A stretch of 56,807 nucleotides of DNA from Bacteroidota bacterium (GCA_024640885.1 JAHEEC010000017.1:1-56807), one strand, 5' to 3'; positions 43,178 through 52,374 are shown, counted from the stretch's first letter. Notes: a model not told the origin generated them from the sequence alone. Numbers and translations are program-made.

Positions 43178-44029
43178 ATGTATTCCGAACAAACCCAGAT
43201 CGATTACCGGAGGGTGGAAAGGGCCATCTCCTACATCCGTGAGCACCAGCACGATCAGCCCTCCCTTGAGGAGGTCGCAGCCTATGTGCATCTGAGCCCG
43301 TACCATTTCCAGAGGCTCTTTAGCCGATGGGCCGGGATCAGTCCAAAAAAATTCCTTCAATTCCTGACCCTACGGCAGGCCCGGGAACAGCTGGAAAAAA
43401 ACCTCTCCCTTTCCCGGGTCGCCGATGAAGCGGGACTGTCGGGAACGGGCAGGCTCCATGACCTCTTCATCTCCCTGGAGGGGATGACCCCTGACCAGTA
43501 CAGGAAATCAGGATCGGGAGTGACCATATACCATGGGTTTCATTTCAGTCCCTTCGGAGAATACCTCCTGGCAGTTACCTCAGGTGATCACATATGCTGG
43601 CTGCAGTTTGTGGAGGAGCGTGATTTGGCCCTGGAGGAGATGAAACTGCACTGGAAGGGTTCGCTCCTGGTTCCTTCCCGGGAGCGTACCGGACCCGTTG
43701 CATCCCGACTTTTCCGGAAGGAGACCTCAGATCCCATTCACCTTCTAGTTCGCGGCACCCCTTTCCAGTTGAAAGTGTGGGAGGCCCTTCTGAAGATCCC
43801 CTTTGGGGAGGTGGTTTCATACCAGGTGGTGGCCCGTCATGTGGATAACCCGAAGGGGCTCCAGGCCGTTGGTGGTGCAATTGGAAGGAATCCCGTGGCT
43901 TACCTGATCCCGTGCCACAGGGTCATAAAAAAGGCGGGGCAGATCAGTGATTACCGGTGGGGTGCCCACCGAAAATACGCAATTCTCGGATGGGAGGCTG
44001 CCTCCCTTTCCCGTTCTGAATCAATTTGA
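43178..44029 (+). CDS. AraC-type regulator fused to O6-methylguanine-DNA methyltransferase
   Basis: 283 residues. Residues about 1-105 are an AraC-type helix-turn-helix domain (RVERAISYIREHQHDQPSLEEVAAYVHLSPYHFQRLFSRWAG). Residues about 115-283 are the methylated-DNA methyltransferase domain with active Cys246 in LIPCHRVI and the upstream FQLKVWEALLKIPFGEVVSYQ. The Ada methylphosphotriester domain (Cys cluster) is missing, so it is an AdaB-like enzyme linked to a DNA-binding domain. It removes methyl groups from O6-methylguanine and may regulate its own repair genes. Confidence 0.9.
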   Translation: MYSEQTQIDYRRVERAISYIREHQHDQPSLEEVAAYVHLSPYHFQRLFSRWAGISPKKFLQFLTLRQAREQLEKNLSLSRVADEAGLSGTGRLHDLFISLEGMTPDQYRKSGSGVTIYHGFHFSPFGEYLLAVTSGDHICWLQFVEERDLALEEMKLHWKGSLLVPSRERTGPVASRLFRKETSDPIHLLVRGTPFQLKVWEALLKIPFGEVVSYQVVARHVDNPKGLQAVGGAIGRNPVAYLIPCHRVIKKAGQISDYRWGAHRKYAILGWEAASLSRSESI

Positions 44030-44069
44030 AATAGATTCACTATATTGCATTCCACCCAAAGCTTAAACC

Positions 44070-45851
44070 ATGACTCCCACACGCATCTTTGACCTGCTGG
44101 ACCGCTTCCTGGTGCAGTTTCCCGGCCATAAGGTCCTCGCTGAAAAAATTGACGGAAGCTGGAACTTCTATACCTCTGAACAATACAGTGAGACCGCCCA
44201 TCATTTTGCATGCGGACTCCTGGCCATGGGATTCCAGAAGGGCGATAAGATCGTCACCGTAACCAACAACAGGCCACAATGGAATTTTGTGGATATGGGA
44301 ATGTCCATGGCGGGGTTGGTCCATGTCCCGGCATACACCTCGATGAACAGCAAGGAATACAGCTATATCCTGGAGCATTCAGATGCACGGATGGTTATTG
44401 TCTCCGATCAGAAGCTTTATAATACCATCGCCCCGCTGGTTAAAAAAGTGAAGCATGTGGAACATCTTTTCACATTCGATGAAATTAAAGGGGCCTCCGG
44501 CTGGATGGAGGTGGTGGAAAAGGGGAAAATGGCCGGTGACGGGGTAACAAAGCGCCTGTCCGAAATCAAAAACGGGATCCTCCCGGGCGACCTGGCTTCC
44601 ATCATCTACACTTCAGGAACCACGGGCACCTCCAAGGGGGTGATGCTTTCCCATGACAACCTGGTGAAGAATTTCCTGGCAGGGGCCAGTGTTTTCCAGC
44701 TTACTCCCGAAGACAGGTTCCTGAGCATCCTCCCCGTCTGCCATGTGGGAGGAAGGTTCGGCAACTACCAGACCCAATATTCGGGATGCTGCATCTATTA
44801 TGCCGAAAACATGGGTACCATCTCCCTTAACCTGAAGGAGATCCGGGCTACAGGCTTTGATGCGGTACCCAGGATCCTGGAGAAGATATTCGACACAGTA
44901 ATGGCCAAGGGACGCAGCCTGACGGGGATGAAGAAGAAGATCTTTTTCTGGGCTGTGGACCTGGGCCTGCAGTATGAACCCCATGGGGCTAAAAGCTGGT
45001 TCTATTACAGGAAGTTGAAAATCGCCGATAAGCTGATCTTCAGCAAATGGAGAGAGGCCCTCGGGGGTGAAGCCCGGCTGGTAGGTTGCGGGGCAGCACA
45101 ACTGCAACCCAGGCTCGAAAGGGTCTTCTGGGCCAGCGGACTAAAGATCATCAACATCTATGGCCTCACGGAAACCTCTCCCATCATCACCATCAACCGG
45201 ATGGAGACACCGCTTTGCAAACTGGGTACAGTGGGTGCCCTCATCGATGGTGTGGATCTGAAGATTGCGGAGGACGGAGAGATCCTGTGCAGGGGACACA
45301 ATGTGATGCAGGGGTATTACAAAGATGAGGCCCTCACCAAGCTTGCGATCGATAAGGATGGATGGTTCCATACGGGAGATGTGGGACACCTGCTGGATGA
45401 TAAGTTCCTGGTGATCACAGACCGGAAAAAGGAGATCTTCAAGCTCTCCAACGGCAAATTCGTGGCTCCCCAGCCCATTGAGAACAGGATTAAGGAGTCT
45501 CTGTTTGTGGACCAGGTGATGGTGGTGGGCGAGCACCAGAAATTCGCCAGCGCATTGCTCGTCCCGGATTTTAAATACCTGAAGGAGTGGTGTGCGTCAA
45601 AGCAACTCTCTGCACCGAAGGAAAATGATGCATTGATCCGGTTGCCGGAAGTGACCGCCATATTCAACGAGGAAATCTCTAAAATCAACAGGACCCTCTC
45701 TGAATGGGAAAGGATCAACCGGTTTCGGATCGTCCCCGATGACTGGTCCCCCGCCACCGGAGAACTTTCAGCCACCCTGAAGTTGAAACGGAAAGTGGTG
45801 GAATCCAAATACCCGGAGTTGCTGGATGATATCTATCAAAGAAAATCATGA
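44070..45851 (+). CDS. Long-chain acyl-CoA ligase (AMP-dependent)
   Basis: 593 residues of the ANL superfamily. The AMP/ATP-binding loop is IIYTSGTTGTSKGVMLSHDN, the motif YGLTETSPI follows, and the hinge DGWFHTGDVGHLLDDKFLVITDRKKEIFKLSNGKFVAPQPIE gives the C-terminal domain with the catalytic Lys. The sequence resembles long-chain fatty acid CoA ligases (FadD15/ACSL type). It activates a fatty acid. The downstream GNAT-like and CrtI-like genes are tightly linked (ATGA overlap, 15-base gap), suggesting a shared lipid pathway. Confidence 0.92.
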   Translation: MTPTRIFDLLDRFLVQFPGHKVLAEKIDGSWNFYTSEQYSETAHHFACGLLAMGFQKGDKIVTVTNNRPQWNFVDMGMSMAGLVHVPAYTSMNSKEYSYILEHSDARMVIVSDQKLYNTIAPLVKKVKHVEHLFTFDEIKGASGWMEVVEKGKMAGDGVTKRLSEIKNGILPGDLASIIYTSGTTGTSKGVMLSHDNLVKNFLAGASVFQLTPEDRFLSILPVCHVGGRFGNYQTQYSGCCIYYAENMGTISLNLKEIRATGFDAVPRILEKIFDTVMAKGRSLTGMKKKIFFWAVDLGLQYEPHGAKSWFYYRKLKIADKLIFSKWREALGGEARLVGCGAAQLQPRLERVFWASGLKIINIYGLTETSPIITINRMETPLCKLGTVGALIDGVDLKIAEDGEILCRGHNVMQGYYKDEALTKLAIDKDGWFHTGDVGHLLDDKFLVITDRKKEIFKLSNGKFVAPQPIENRIKESLFVDQVMVVGEHQKFASALLVPDFKYLKEWCASKQLSAPKENDALIRLPEVTAIFNEEISKINRTLSEWERINRFRIVPDDWSPATGELSATLKLKRKVVESKYPELLDDIYQRKS

Positions 45852-47023
45852 GAATTAAGGAAGTAACTGACCGAAATTCAAGGAAGGCCTTTCTTCAGGT
45901 CCCCAGGATCCTATACCGCGATGATGATACATGGGTCTGCCCCCTGGACAGGGAGATCGAATCGATTTTTGACACTGGAAAAAACGTCTATTTCAAACAC
46001 GGAGAAGCCACCCGGTGGGTGCTTTATGACTCCCGGGATCTCCTGATCGGCCGCATCGCCGCCTTTATTGACCACCATGCCGCCGCCAAATATGAACAGC
46101 CCACCGGGGGCACGGGCTTCTTCGAATGCATTCATGACCAGGAGGCAGCCAATCTCTTGTTTGATACGGCCAGGGAGTGGCTGAAGGACCGGAAAATGGA
46201 GGCGATGGATGGCCCCATCAATTTTGGTGAAACCGACAAATACTGGGGGTTGCTCGTGGAGGGCTTCACCCATCCGGCTTACGAGATCAATTACAATCCA
46301 CCCTTCTACCAGGAGTTGTTTGAGAATTACGGGTTCAAAACCTATTTTAAACAGGAGGGATTTCACCTTGATGTGAAAAAGGAGTTCCCCCCCAGGTTCA
46401 AGAAGATCGCAGAGTGGATCGCCCGGAAGCCCGAATATGAATTCAGGCACTTCGAATGGAAGCACGCCGACAAGTATATTGAAGACTTTGTAGCCGTATT
46501 CAATGTGGCCTGGGCCTCCTTTAAAGAGAATTTTGAACCCCTTGAGGTTTCCTACATCAAAAAAACCATCCAGAAGGCCAAGGCCATCCTTGACGAGGAA
46601 TTTGTCTGGATCGCATACAACAAGGGAAAACCCATCGCCATCTACCTGATGTATCCCGATGTGAATATGATCCTCAAACACCTGAACGGCAGGCTTACCC
46701 CGTTTGCAGCACTGAAATTTCTTTACCTGAAGAAAAGGAAAACCATGACCCGGGCCCGGGGCGTGCTGATGGGCGTGGTCCCGGCATTCCAGGGGCTTGG
46801 AGTGGAAGCCGGGATCATCATCAATCTGGTGGAGGTGTTTAAAACAAAACCCCATTACACGGAAATTGAGTTTTCCTGGGTGGGTGATTTCAACCCGAAG
46901 ATGCGCAAGATCTTCATGTCGGTGGGCATGGTTTCCGCCAAGCACTATATAACCTATCGCTACCTGTTTGACCGGGAGAAGCCCTTTAAAAGATATCCCA
47001 TTCCCGGGGATGATGAAAAATAA
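45848..47023 (+). CDS. GNAT-like protein (YghO-type family)
   Basis: 391 residues. The first half is a non-catalytic-looking beta domain (with VCPLDREIESIFDTGKNVYFKHGEATRWVLYD), and the second half has an acetyltransferase-like core including the segment MGVVPAFQGLGVEAGIIINLVEVFKTKPHYTEIEFSWVGDFNPKM, which follows the GNAT acetyl-CoA-binding motif with an altered glycine loop. It resembles the E. coli YghO-type family, of unknown function. The start codon overlaps the acyl-CoA ligase stop (ATGA), so acyl-CoA from that enzyme may be its substrate. Confidence 0.65.
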   Translation: MRIKEVTDRNSRKAFLQVPRILYRDDDTWVCPLDREIESIFDTGKNVYFKHGEATRWVLYDSRDLLIGRIAAFIDHHAAAKYEQPTGGTGFFECIHDQEAANLLFDTAREWLKDRKMEAMDGPINFGETDKYWGLLVEGFTHPAYEINYNPPFYQELFENYGFKTYFKQEGFHLDVKKEFPPRFKKIAEWIARKPEYEFRHFEWKHADKYIEDFVAVFNVAWASFKENFEPLEVSYIKKTIQKAKAILDEEFVWIAYNKGKPIAIYLMYPDVNMILKHLNGRLTPFAALKFLYLKKRKTMTRARGVLMGVVPAFQGLGVEAGIIINLVEVFKTKPHYTEIEFSWVGDFNPKMRKIFMSVGMVSAKHYITYRYLFDREKPFKRYPIPGDDEK

Positions 47024-47038
47024 TATGAAGCGGATCCA

Positions 47039-48490
47039 ATGGATTACGACGTCATTGTCATAGGTGCCGGGCTGGGCGGCCTCACTGCAGGCGCCAAACT
47101 GGCCAGGGAGGGTAAAAAAGTGTTGCTGCTTGAACAACATGACCGGCCCGGCGGTTGTGCCACCACATTCAAACGAAGGGACTTTACCATGGAGGTGGGC
47201 CTTCATGAAATGGATGGGCTGCATCCCCGGGATATGAAAAACAAGGTGTTCAGCGACCTGGGCATCTTTGACCGGGTGGAGTTCCTGGAGGTTCCCGAAT
47301 TTTACAGGTTCATCAATGAAAGGGTCGACCTGGTGGTTCCCCATGATCCGGAAAAAGCCAAAAGTATTCTGAAAAGCAATTTCCCTGAGGAAGAAAAAGG
47401 GATTGATGCCTATTTCCACCACGCGCTCAATGCCAGAAAGGTGATGGTTGAGCAGAGGAATCAGCCGGAAAAAAGTGTGGGTGAGTTCCTGGATGACATT
47501 ATCACCGATGAGGACCTGAAACTGGTGCTGCTGGGCAACCTTGGATATTTTCACGATGATCCCTATACCCTTTCCTGGCTCTATTACCTCAACGCCCAGG
47601 GAAGCTATTACGGGGGCCGTGCCAACTTCATCAGGGGCGGTTCCCAAAGGCTCTCCAATGCCCTTATGGAGATTATCCTTGAAAACAAAGGGATCGTAAA
47701 GTTAAACAGCCTGGTCACAGCCATTGATTATGAGGGCAAAAAACCTGTGGGTGTGACCTATGAAGATGTCAGGGGGAAGGAGCGGGGCAACCATTCCGAC
47801 CGGGCTGCTGAGATCGTGGTGAATGCGGCGGTACCAAACCTGGCCGGTAAACTGCTCTCCAGGGCCGACGGGAAAGTCCTGTCAGAAGCGATCAGTGACA
47901 ATCAGATCGGGGCCTCCCTGCTCACTGTATACTACGGTTTTAAAAGCTCCCTGAAGGAGTTGGGGAACCGGCACTATTCCACTTTTGTTTATGATCCATC
48001 GGTACGCTCCCAGTCCCAGATCCTGGAAAACAACCACAGTGACTTCGGTAGACGGAGTTTCACCTTTGTGGATTACAGCCAGGTGGACTCGGCCCTGGCT
48101 CCCGGGGGAAAAAGTGTCGGGGCTGTGTGCTGTGTGGATTACCCTTCTGATTGGGAGAACCTCTCCCGGGAGGAGTACAACCGCATGAAGTCCGATGTGG
48201 CCGATACCATTACCGGGCGGTGCGACCGGATCATTCCCGGTTTCAGGGAAGCGGTGGAATACGTGGAGGTGGCCACCTCGCTCACCGTGCAGCGTTTCAC
48301 GCTGAATCCCCGGGGGGCAGTTTACGGATTTGCCCAAAATCCCGGGAAACCCACCAGGTACCTGGGTGCCCTGCCCGGGAACATCCATATTGCCTCTGCA
48401 TGGGGCAGGTTCGGAGGTGGATTTTCAGGAGCCATCTTGAGCGGCTACATGACTGCCATTGACCTGCTTCGAAAAGAATCTAAAGGGTGA
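47039..48490 (+). CDS. FAD-dependent oxidoreductase, CrtI/retinol-saturase type
   Basis: 483 residues. The FAD-binding dinucleotide fold is DVIVIGAGLGGLTAGAKLAREGKKVLLLEQ near the N-terminus, then the PGGCATTFKRRDFTMEVGLHEM segment typical of the CrtI family, and a C-terminal GAIPG-type segment RYLGALPGNIHIASAWGRFGGGFSGA. Members desaturate or saturate polyprenyl or fatty chains. Its position after an acyl-CoA ligase and a GNAT-like gene suggests lipid modification and not carotenoid synthesis, since no crtB is present. It overlaps the convergent barrel gene by 11 bases. Confidence 0.85.
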   Translation: MDYDVIVIGAGLGGLTAGAKLAREGKKVLLLEQHDRPGGCATTFKRRDFTMEVGLHEMDGLHPRDMKNKVFSDLGIFDRVEFLEVPEFYRFINERVDLVVPHDPEKAKSILKSNFPEEEKGIDAYFHHALNARKVMVEQRNQPEKSVGEFLDDIITDEDLKLVLLGNLGYFHDDPYTLSWLYYLNAQGSYYGGRANFIRGGSQRLSNALMEIILENKGIVKLNSLVTAIDYEGKKPVGVTYEDVRGKERGNHSDRAAEIVVNAAVPNLAGKLLSRADGKVLSEAISDNQIGASLLTVYYGFKSSLKELGNRHYSTFVYDPSVRSQSQILENNHSDFGRRSFTFVDYSQVDSALAPGGKSVGAVCCVDYPSDWENLSREEYNRMKSDVADTITGRCDRIIPGFREAVEYVEVATSLTVQRFTLNPRGAVYGFAQNPGKPTRYLGALPGNIHIASAWGRFGGGFSGAILSGYMTAIDLLRKESKG

Positions 48491-49457
48491 TGTGGATCAG
48501 AAGTTGCTGGGAGAAATAGAGACCGTCCCCCGGTAAGAAATGAAAATTCCATGCGATCCTGGAGGAGATCCGGGGATTCCGGAAAGGATCCACGTAGAGG
48601 TCCATCCTGCCATAATTTCCCGATCCGAAGAGTCGGTCCCCGTAAAGCAACGGAGAGGGATCCCCCAGGTAATAGACCCCCTTGATCCCTGCAATTGAGT
48701 ACCCCAGGTCAATTTGTGAATACCAGCCATTGGACCACCTGGTATCGGCCGGCCTGGCGCGCATATAGGTGGTGGCCATTCCCGTGGAGAATTCCAACCG
48801 GTCAAGGACGCCCTTGCCGGACAGGTCCATGCCCACCAGAACCATGATGGAACCGTCATCCCGGATTCGGTTGTTGTCATCTGCAGCCTCGCTTCTTGCC
48901 AGGTGGTAACGGGTAGAGCTGGAATAGATTCTGAAAGGGCCCGCCATGAAGGTGGCGTCCACCCCGGCCAGGATGGATTCCCTGGTATCTTCGGTGGCCC
49001 TGCCGGTCCAGTCCACCCAGCCATGCACCATTCCCCACGTCCATTGATAACTGATGGAGGCTCCTTCCATATTGGGACGGTAATAATTCAGCGAGTCGGT
49101 GAGCTGGAACAGGGTGTAGTTCATGATCTCCCGGCGGGGAAAGGATCCGAAGAATGCCTGAAACGAGGAGGTACGGTAACTGTAGTAGAGATCGACCTGG
49201 GGCATTACTCCCAGGAGCGTTCCCCCGTATTCATACATATAGTTGATCCCTGCATGCACCTGATGCACTGAGTCAAATGTAAACGAAGCACCCGGATTGA
49301 TCCTTGCTCCAAAAAAGGTCTGGTGTTTGGCATACGGGGTGAAATACTCCCGGTTATCCAGGATCTGGTCAAATCCCAGGTAGAAACGGGGCTTCTGTGC
49401 CTTGCAGGAAAGGGCAAAGAGCAGCAGTAGAGTGCTCAGGATGATGAATCTCTTCAT
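48480..49457 (-). CDS. Predicted outer-membrane beta-barrel protein
   Basis: 325 residues with an N-terminal signal (MKRFIILSTLLLLFALSCKAQ; the LSC may also be a lipobox). The mature part is rich in alternating aromatic residues and ends with GDGLYFSQQLLIHITL, consistent with an outer-membrane barrel. No family is recognised. A near-perfect 17-base inverted repeat GGCTGATC a GATCAGCC lies at 49459-49475, immediately before its start. The gene is 42 bases downstream of the aldo/keto reductase and may be its partner. Confidence 0.6.
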   Translation of the reverse strand: MKRFIILSTLLLLFALSCKAQKPRFYLGFDQILDNREYFTPYAKHQTFFGARINPGASFTFDSVHQVHAGINYMYEYGGTLLGVMPQVDLYYSYRTSSFQAFFGSFPRREIMNYTLFQLTDSLNYYRPNMEGASISYQWTWGMVHGWVDWTGRATEDTRESILAGVDATFMAGPFRIYSSSTRYHLARSEAADDNNRIRDDGSIMVLVGMDLSGKGVLDRLEFSTGMATTYMRARPADTRWSNGWYSQIDLGYSIAGIKGVYYLGDPSPLLYGDRLFGSGNYGRMDLYVDPFRNPRISSRIAWNFHFLPGDGLYFSQQLLIHITL

Positions 49458-49458
49458 G

Positions 49459-49475
49459 GGCTGATCAGATCAGCC
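49459..49475 (-). promoter_or_regulatory. Inverted repeat before barrel gene start
   Basis: GGCTGATC and GATCAGCC are perfect arms around a single base. Located 2 bases upstream of the start codon, so it may be an operator or a 5' hairpin that hides the start. Confidence 0.3.
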
Positions 49476-49499
49476 TAAAGGTAAGGATTTGTTTGGAGA

Positions 49500-50417
49500 T
49501 CAGGCGATGGCCTTAAGGGCATTGCTGGTGCGTTCCATGTAGTTGTCCACCTGCTCTGCTGATTCAAAGCCCACGATCATCATATCCACACTGCCCAGGC
49601 CCAGCACAAACCTCAGGGAATGATCGATCTTTTCGCTGTCATTCTTAATGTCCCCATTGCCCACCAGTTTCATGCCTATGATCCCCCTTCCGGTGGCATG
49701 CATCTGGTGGATCACCTCCACCACTTCGGCAGGATCTGGTTTATCCATGGATAGCCCATAGGGGTTGATCCTGGCATGAAGCACATCCACCCAGGGATCG
49801 GCAACCGCTGCCTTCATGGCATCCAGGGTATGGACCGAAACCCCGTGGGCACGTATAATTCCCTTGGCCTTCAGGTTCTCCATGATCTCCATCTGTCTTT
49901 TCATGGAATCGGTCCAGTCCGTATCGACCATGCAATGGATCTGCACCAGGTCAAAGTAGTCCACACCCATCTCCTTCCGGAACCGGTCCACCACAATGTT
50001 GGCATCGGGCCGCTCCTTTTCCGGAATGCCCCCTTCGCGTGTCCAAATCTTGGAAGAGATGGTCAGTTTATCCCGGTCCATGGTCTTGAGCGCTTCAGCC
50101 ATGATCCCGTGGGTGCCGTAGGTGTCGGCGCAGTCAAACATCCGGACACCCCTGTCATAGGCGTGTCTCAGCAGCGCCACGCTTTTATCTTTTTCCTGCC
50201 TGGTCATGAAAGAGGTCCGGTCACCGGCCCAGACCCCGGTCCCGAATCCAATGAGGGTGGTGTTCAGTCCTGATTTACCCAATGTAATTCTTTGCAGGGG
50301 ATCCGTAGAGGTGAACCTGGACCCAAGGCCATACAAAGGATTGTTAAACATCAGGTGAGCCGTCCCCATGGAGAGTGCGGTCAGGAATTTCCTTCTGTTC
50401 AGATCAAATTTTCCCAT
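49500..50417 (-). CDS. Aldo/keto reductase with twin-arginine signal
   Basis: 305 residues. The N-terminal NRRKFLTALSMGTAHLMFNN is a Tat-type signal with the twin Arg followed by a phenylalanine and a hydrophobic stretch. The body is a TIM-barrel oxidoreductase: Asp and Tyr of the catalytic tetrad in FDCADTYGTHGIM, Lys in SSKIW and His in VQIHCMVD. Such exported aldo/keto reductases are common in Bacteroidota, but their substrate is unknown. The tatA gene is in the window, so a working Tat route is plausible. Confidence 0.85.
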   Translation of the reverse strand: MGKFDLNRRKFLTALSMGTAHLMFNNPLYGLGSRFTSTDPLQRITLGKSGLNTTLIGFGTGVWAGDRTSFMTRQEKDKSVALLRHAYDRGVRMFDCADTYGTHGIMAEALKTMDRDKLTISSKIWTREGGIPEKERPDANIVVDRFRKEMGVDYFDLVQIHCMVDTDWTDSMKRQMEIMENLKAKGIIRAHGVSVHTLDAMKAAVADPWVDVLHARINPYGLSMDKPDPAEVVEVIHQMHATGRGIIGMKLVGNGDIKNDSEKIDHSLRFVLGLGSVDMMIVGFESAEQVDNYMERTSNALKAIA

Positions 50418-50550
50418 GATTCAACAATTTGTGTGTAAGATAATTGAAACAGCCCGAAAAACAAGTTAACAAAAATCTAAAAAATGGAAAATTGGATTGA
50501 TTACAGGGTCAAATTCCAAACAAAAGATACTTACAGGGGTTTGACTATTG

Positions 50551-50558
50551 TATTTTTG
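50551..50558 (+). promoter_or_regulatory. Promoter -7 element of the DUF438 gene
   Basis: TATTTTTG is an exact TAnnTTTG, 26 bases before the ATG at 50584. The -33 position is not TTTG. Confidence 0.5.
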
Positions 50559-50583
50559 TATTGTCACTAATTTAACATAAACC

Positions 50584-51810
50584 ATGGACCATTTGAATGC
50601 AGAAAACGCGGGTAAAAAAGAACTGTTGAAACACATGATCCTGCAGCTCCATAAAGGAGAGGCCCCGGGGGAGGTAAGGAGAAGCCTGGTGGAGCTGCTG
50701 AAATCAATTCCTTACAACGAGGTGGTCCAGGTGGAGCAGGAGCTGATCAATGAAGGATTGCCGGAGGATGAGGTGTTGAAATTCTGTGATATCCATACCC
50801 AGGTCCTTGAGGGACACATCGACCAGTCAGGGGCCAGGGAGATCCCTGCCGGACATCCCGTGGATACATTCAAAAAAGAGAACCGTGAGTTGATGAAGCT
50901 GGTACAGACCCTGAACCGGTTTTACCAAAAGGCCGGTGATACCCCGGCACCGGAAAAGGAGACCTACCTCCTGCAATTAAAGGCCCTCTTCAACAACCTG
51001 GCCGACGTGGAGAAACATTACCTGCGCAAAGAAAACCTGCTGTTCCCATACCTGGAGAAATATCACATTACAGGGCCCCCGAAAGTAATGTGGGGAAAAC
51101 ATGACGAAACCCGCGAATTGCTTAAAGCCGCCAGGGAAGGACTGGGTGTCATCGGGATCGATGACAGGGAGGAGCTGGAAACATTCATCGAATTTGTCCT
51201 GAACCCGGCAAGCACCGCCGTGGCCGATATGGTCATGAAGGAAGAGGAGATCCTTTTTCCCATGTCCATGGACAAGCTCAGTGATGAGGAGTGGTATATG
51301 ATCTCACAGCAGAGCATGGATATTGGTTTTTGCCTCTATGACCCGGATACAGAGTGGAGGCCTGAGGGTGTGGATCCGTCGCCTGCCACCGGGGTCGCTG
51401 ATGGCTTAATCAGGTTGCCCACCGGAAAGGTCTCTGCCAAAGAACTGAGTGCAATTTTCAAATCCCTTCCGGTGGAGCTCACTTTTGTGGATAGCCAGGA
51501 CAAAGTCAAATTCTTCAGCCACGGGAAGAGCCCCATCTTCAACCGAAACCGGGCGGTCATTGGAAGGGATGTCCGGTTGTGCCATCCGCCCAAGAGTGTA
51601 CATATCGTGGAGCAGATCCTGGAAGATTTCAAGTCGGGGAAAGAGGAGGTTGCCGCATTCTGGCTTGAGATGAAGGGTTTCTTTGTCCATATCGCCTATT
51701 ACCCGCTCTGGGATGAGGAGGATAATTACCTGGGGACCCTTGAGGTGGTTCAGGATATCACGACATTAAAAAAACTTGAGGGTGAACAGCGGATTTTGAG
51801 TTACAAATAA
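50584..51810 (+). CDS. DUF438 / hemerythrin / PAS domain protein
   Basis: 408 residues in three parts: DUF438 (about 10-85, with LHKGEAPGEVRRSLVELLKSI), a hemerythrin-like domain (about 100-225, with His and Glu ligands in HYLRKENLLFPYLEK, WGKHDETRELL and KEEEILFPMSMDKL), and a PAS domain (about 275-405, with FVDSQDKVKFFS and WEL-like EVVQDITTLKK). This architecture is known from anaerobic Firmicutes and Bacteroidota and probably senses O2 or NO. No kinase or output domain is attached. The next gene starts 7 bases later. Confidence 0.88.
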   Translation: MDHLNAENAGKKELLKHMILQLHKGEAPGEVRRSLVELLKSIPYNEVVQVEQELINEGLPEDEVLKFCDIHTQVLEGHIDQSGAREIPAGHPVDTFKKENRELMKLVQTLNRFYQKAGDTPAPEKETYLLQLKALFNNLADVEKHYLRKENLLFPYLEKYHITGPPKVMWGKHDETRELLKAAREGLGVIGIDDREELETFIEFVLNPASTAVADMVMKEEEILFPMSMDKLSDEEWYMISQQSMDIGFCLYDPDTEWRPEGVDPSPATGVADGLIRLPTGKVSAKELSAIFKSLPVELTFVDSQDKVKFFSHGKSPIFNRNRAVIGRDVRLCHPPKSVHIVEQILEDFKSGKEEVAAFWLEMKGFFVHIAYYPLWDEEDNYLGTLEVVQDITTLKKLEGEQRILSYK

Positions 51811-51817
51811 ACAGGGT

Positions 51818-52348
51818 ATGGCTGAAGAAAAAAGGATGTTAATCACCCCCAAAACCAGGGTGGGGGAATTGCTGGATGCATACCCGCAACTTGAACCGGT
51901 TTTGCTGGACCTTGCCCCTGCCTTCAGCAGGTTAAAGAATCCGGTACTCAGGAGAACGGTCGGTAAAGTGGCCACACTGCAGCAGGCATCTTCAATTGGG
52001 AACATCCCGGTTTCAGTAATCATCAATGCCCTTAGGGCCCAGGTGGGACAGGAACTTTATAACGAAAGCCAATCCCGGGGAGAGCTCAATTTTAATGAAC
52101 CCCAATGGTTCAGTGAGGACCGGGTAACCGTTCGTTTTGACGCCACACCGTTGATCAATGCGGGAAAGAATCCCATGCAGGAAATCTTCCGTCACCTGGA
52201 AATGACCGGAAGGGGCGAACTCTTCATGTTATTAACCCCCTTTGTGCCGGCCCCCATCATCGAACTCATCCACAACAGGGGATACCTCCATTACTGCAAA
52301 CAGGAGGGTGAAGAAAGATGGGCCACCTGTTTCTTCCATGACATTTAG
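51818..52348 (+). CDS. DUF1858 / DUF2249 protein
   Basis: 176 residues. The N-terminal 65 residues (KTRVGELLDAYPQLEPVLLDLAPAFSRLKNPVLRRTVGKVATLQQAS) match DUF1858, the domain also at the start of ScdA/RIC iron-sulfur repair proteins. The C-terminal part (about 100-175, RVTVRFDATPLINAGKNPMQEIFRHLEMTGRGELFMLLTPFVPAPIIELI) matches DUF2249. It is tightly linked to the DUF438 hemerythrin protein and probably works with it in nitric oxide, oxygen or iron-sulfur stress, but no enzyme activity is visible. Confidence 0.8.
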   Translation: MAEEKRMLITPKTRVGELLDAYPQLEPVLLDLAPAFSRLKNPVLRRTVGKVATLQQASSIGNIPVSVIINALRAQVGQELYNESQSRGELNFNEPQWFSEDRVTVRFDATPLINAGKNPMQEIFRHLEMTGRGELFMLLTPFVPAPIIELIHNRGYLHYCKQEGEERWATCFFHDI

Positions 52349-52374
52349 GGGAAGCGCAAAGCCGGACGGGAACC

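Noticed and set aside
44025..44048. TTTG and TATATTGC before the acyl-CoA ligase gene as a promoter
   Set aside because: Spacing is about 12 bases rather than 19, and the -7 box has two mismatches.
45911..47647. A 578-codon open frame on the minus strand
   Set aside because: It lies fully antisense to the GNAT-like and CrtI-like genes, with no start signals or domain similarity; a shadow of high-GC coding strands.
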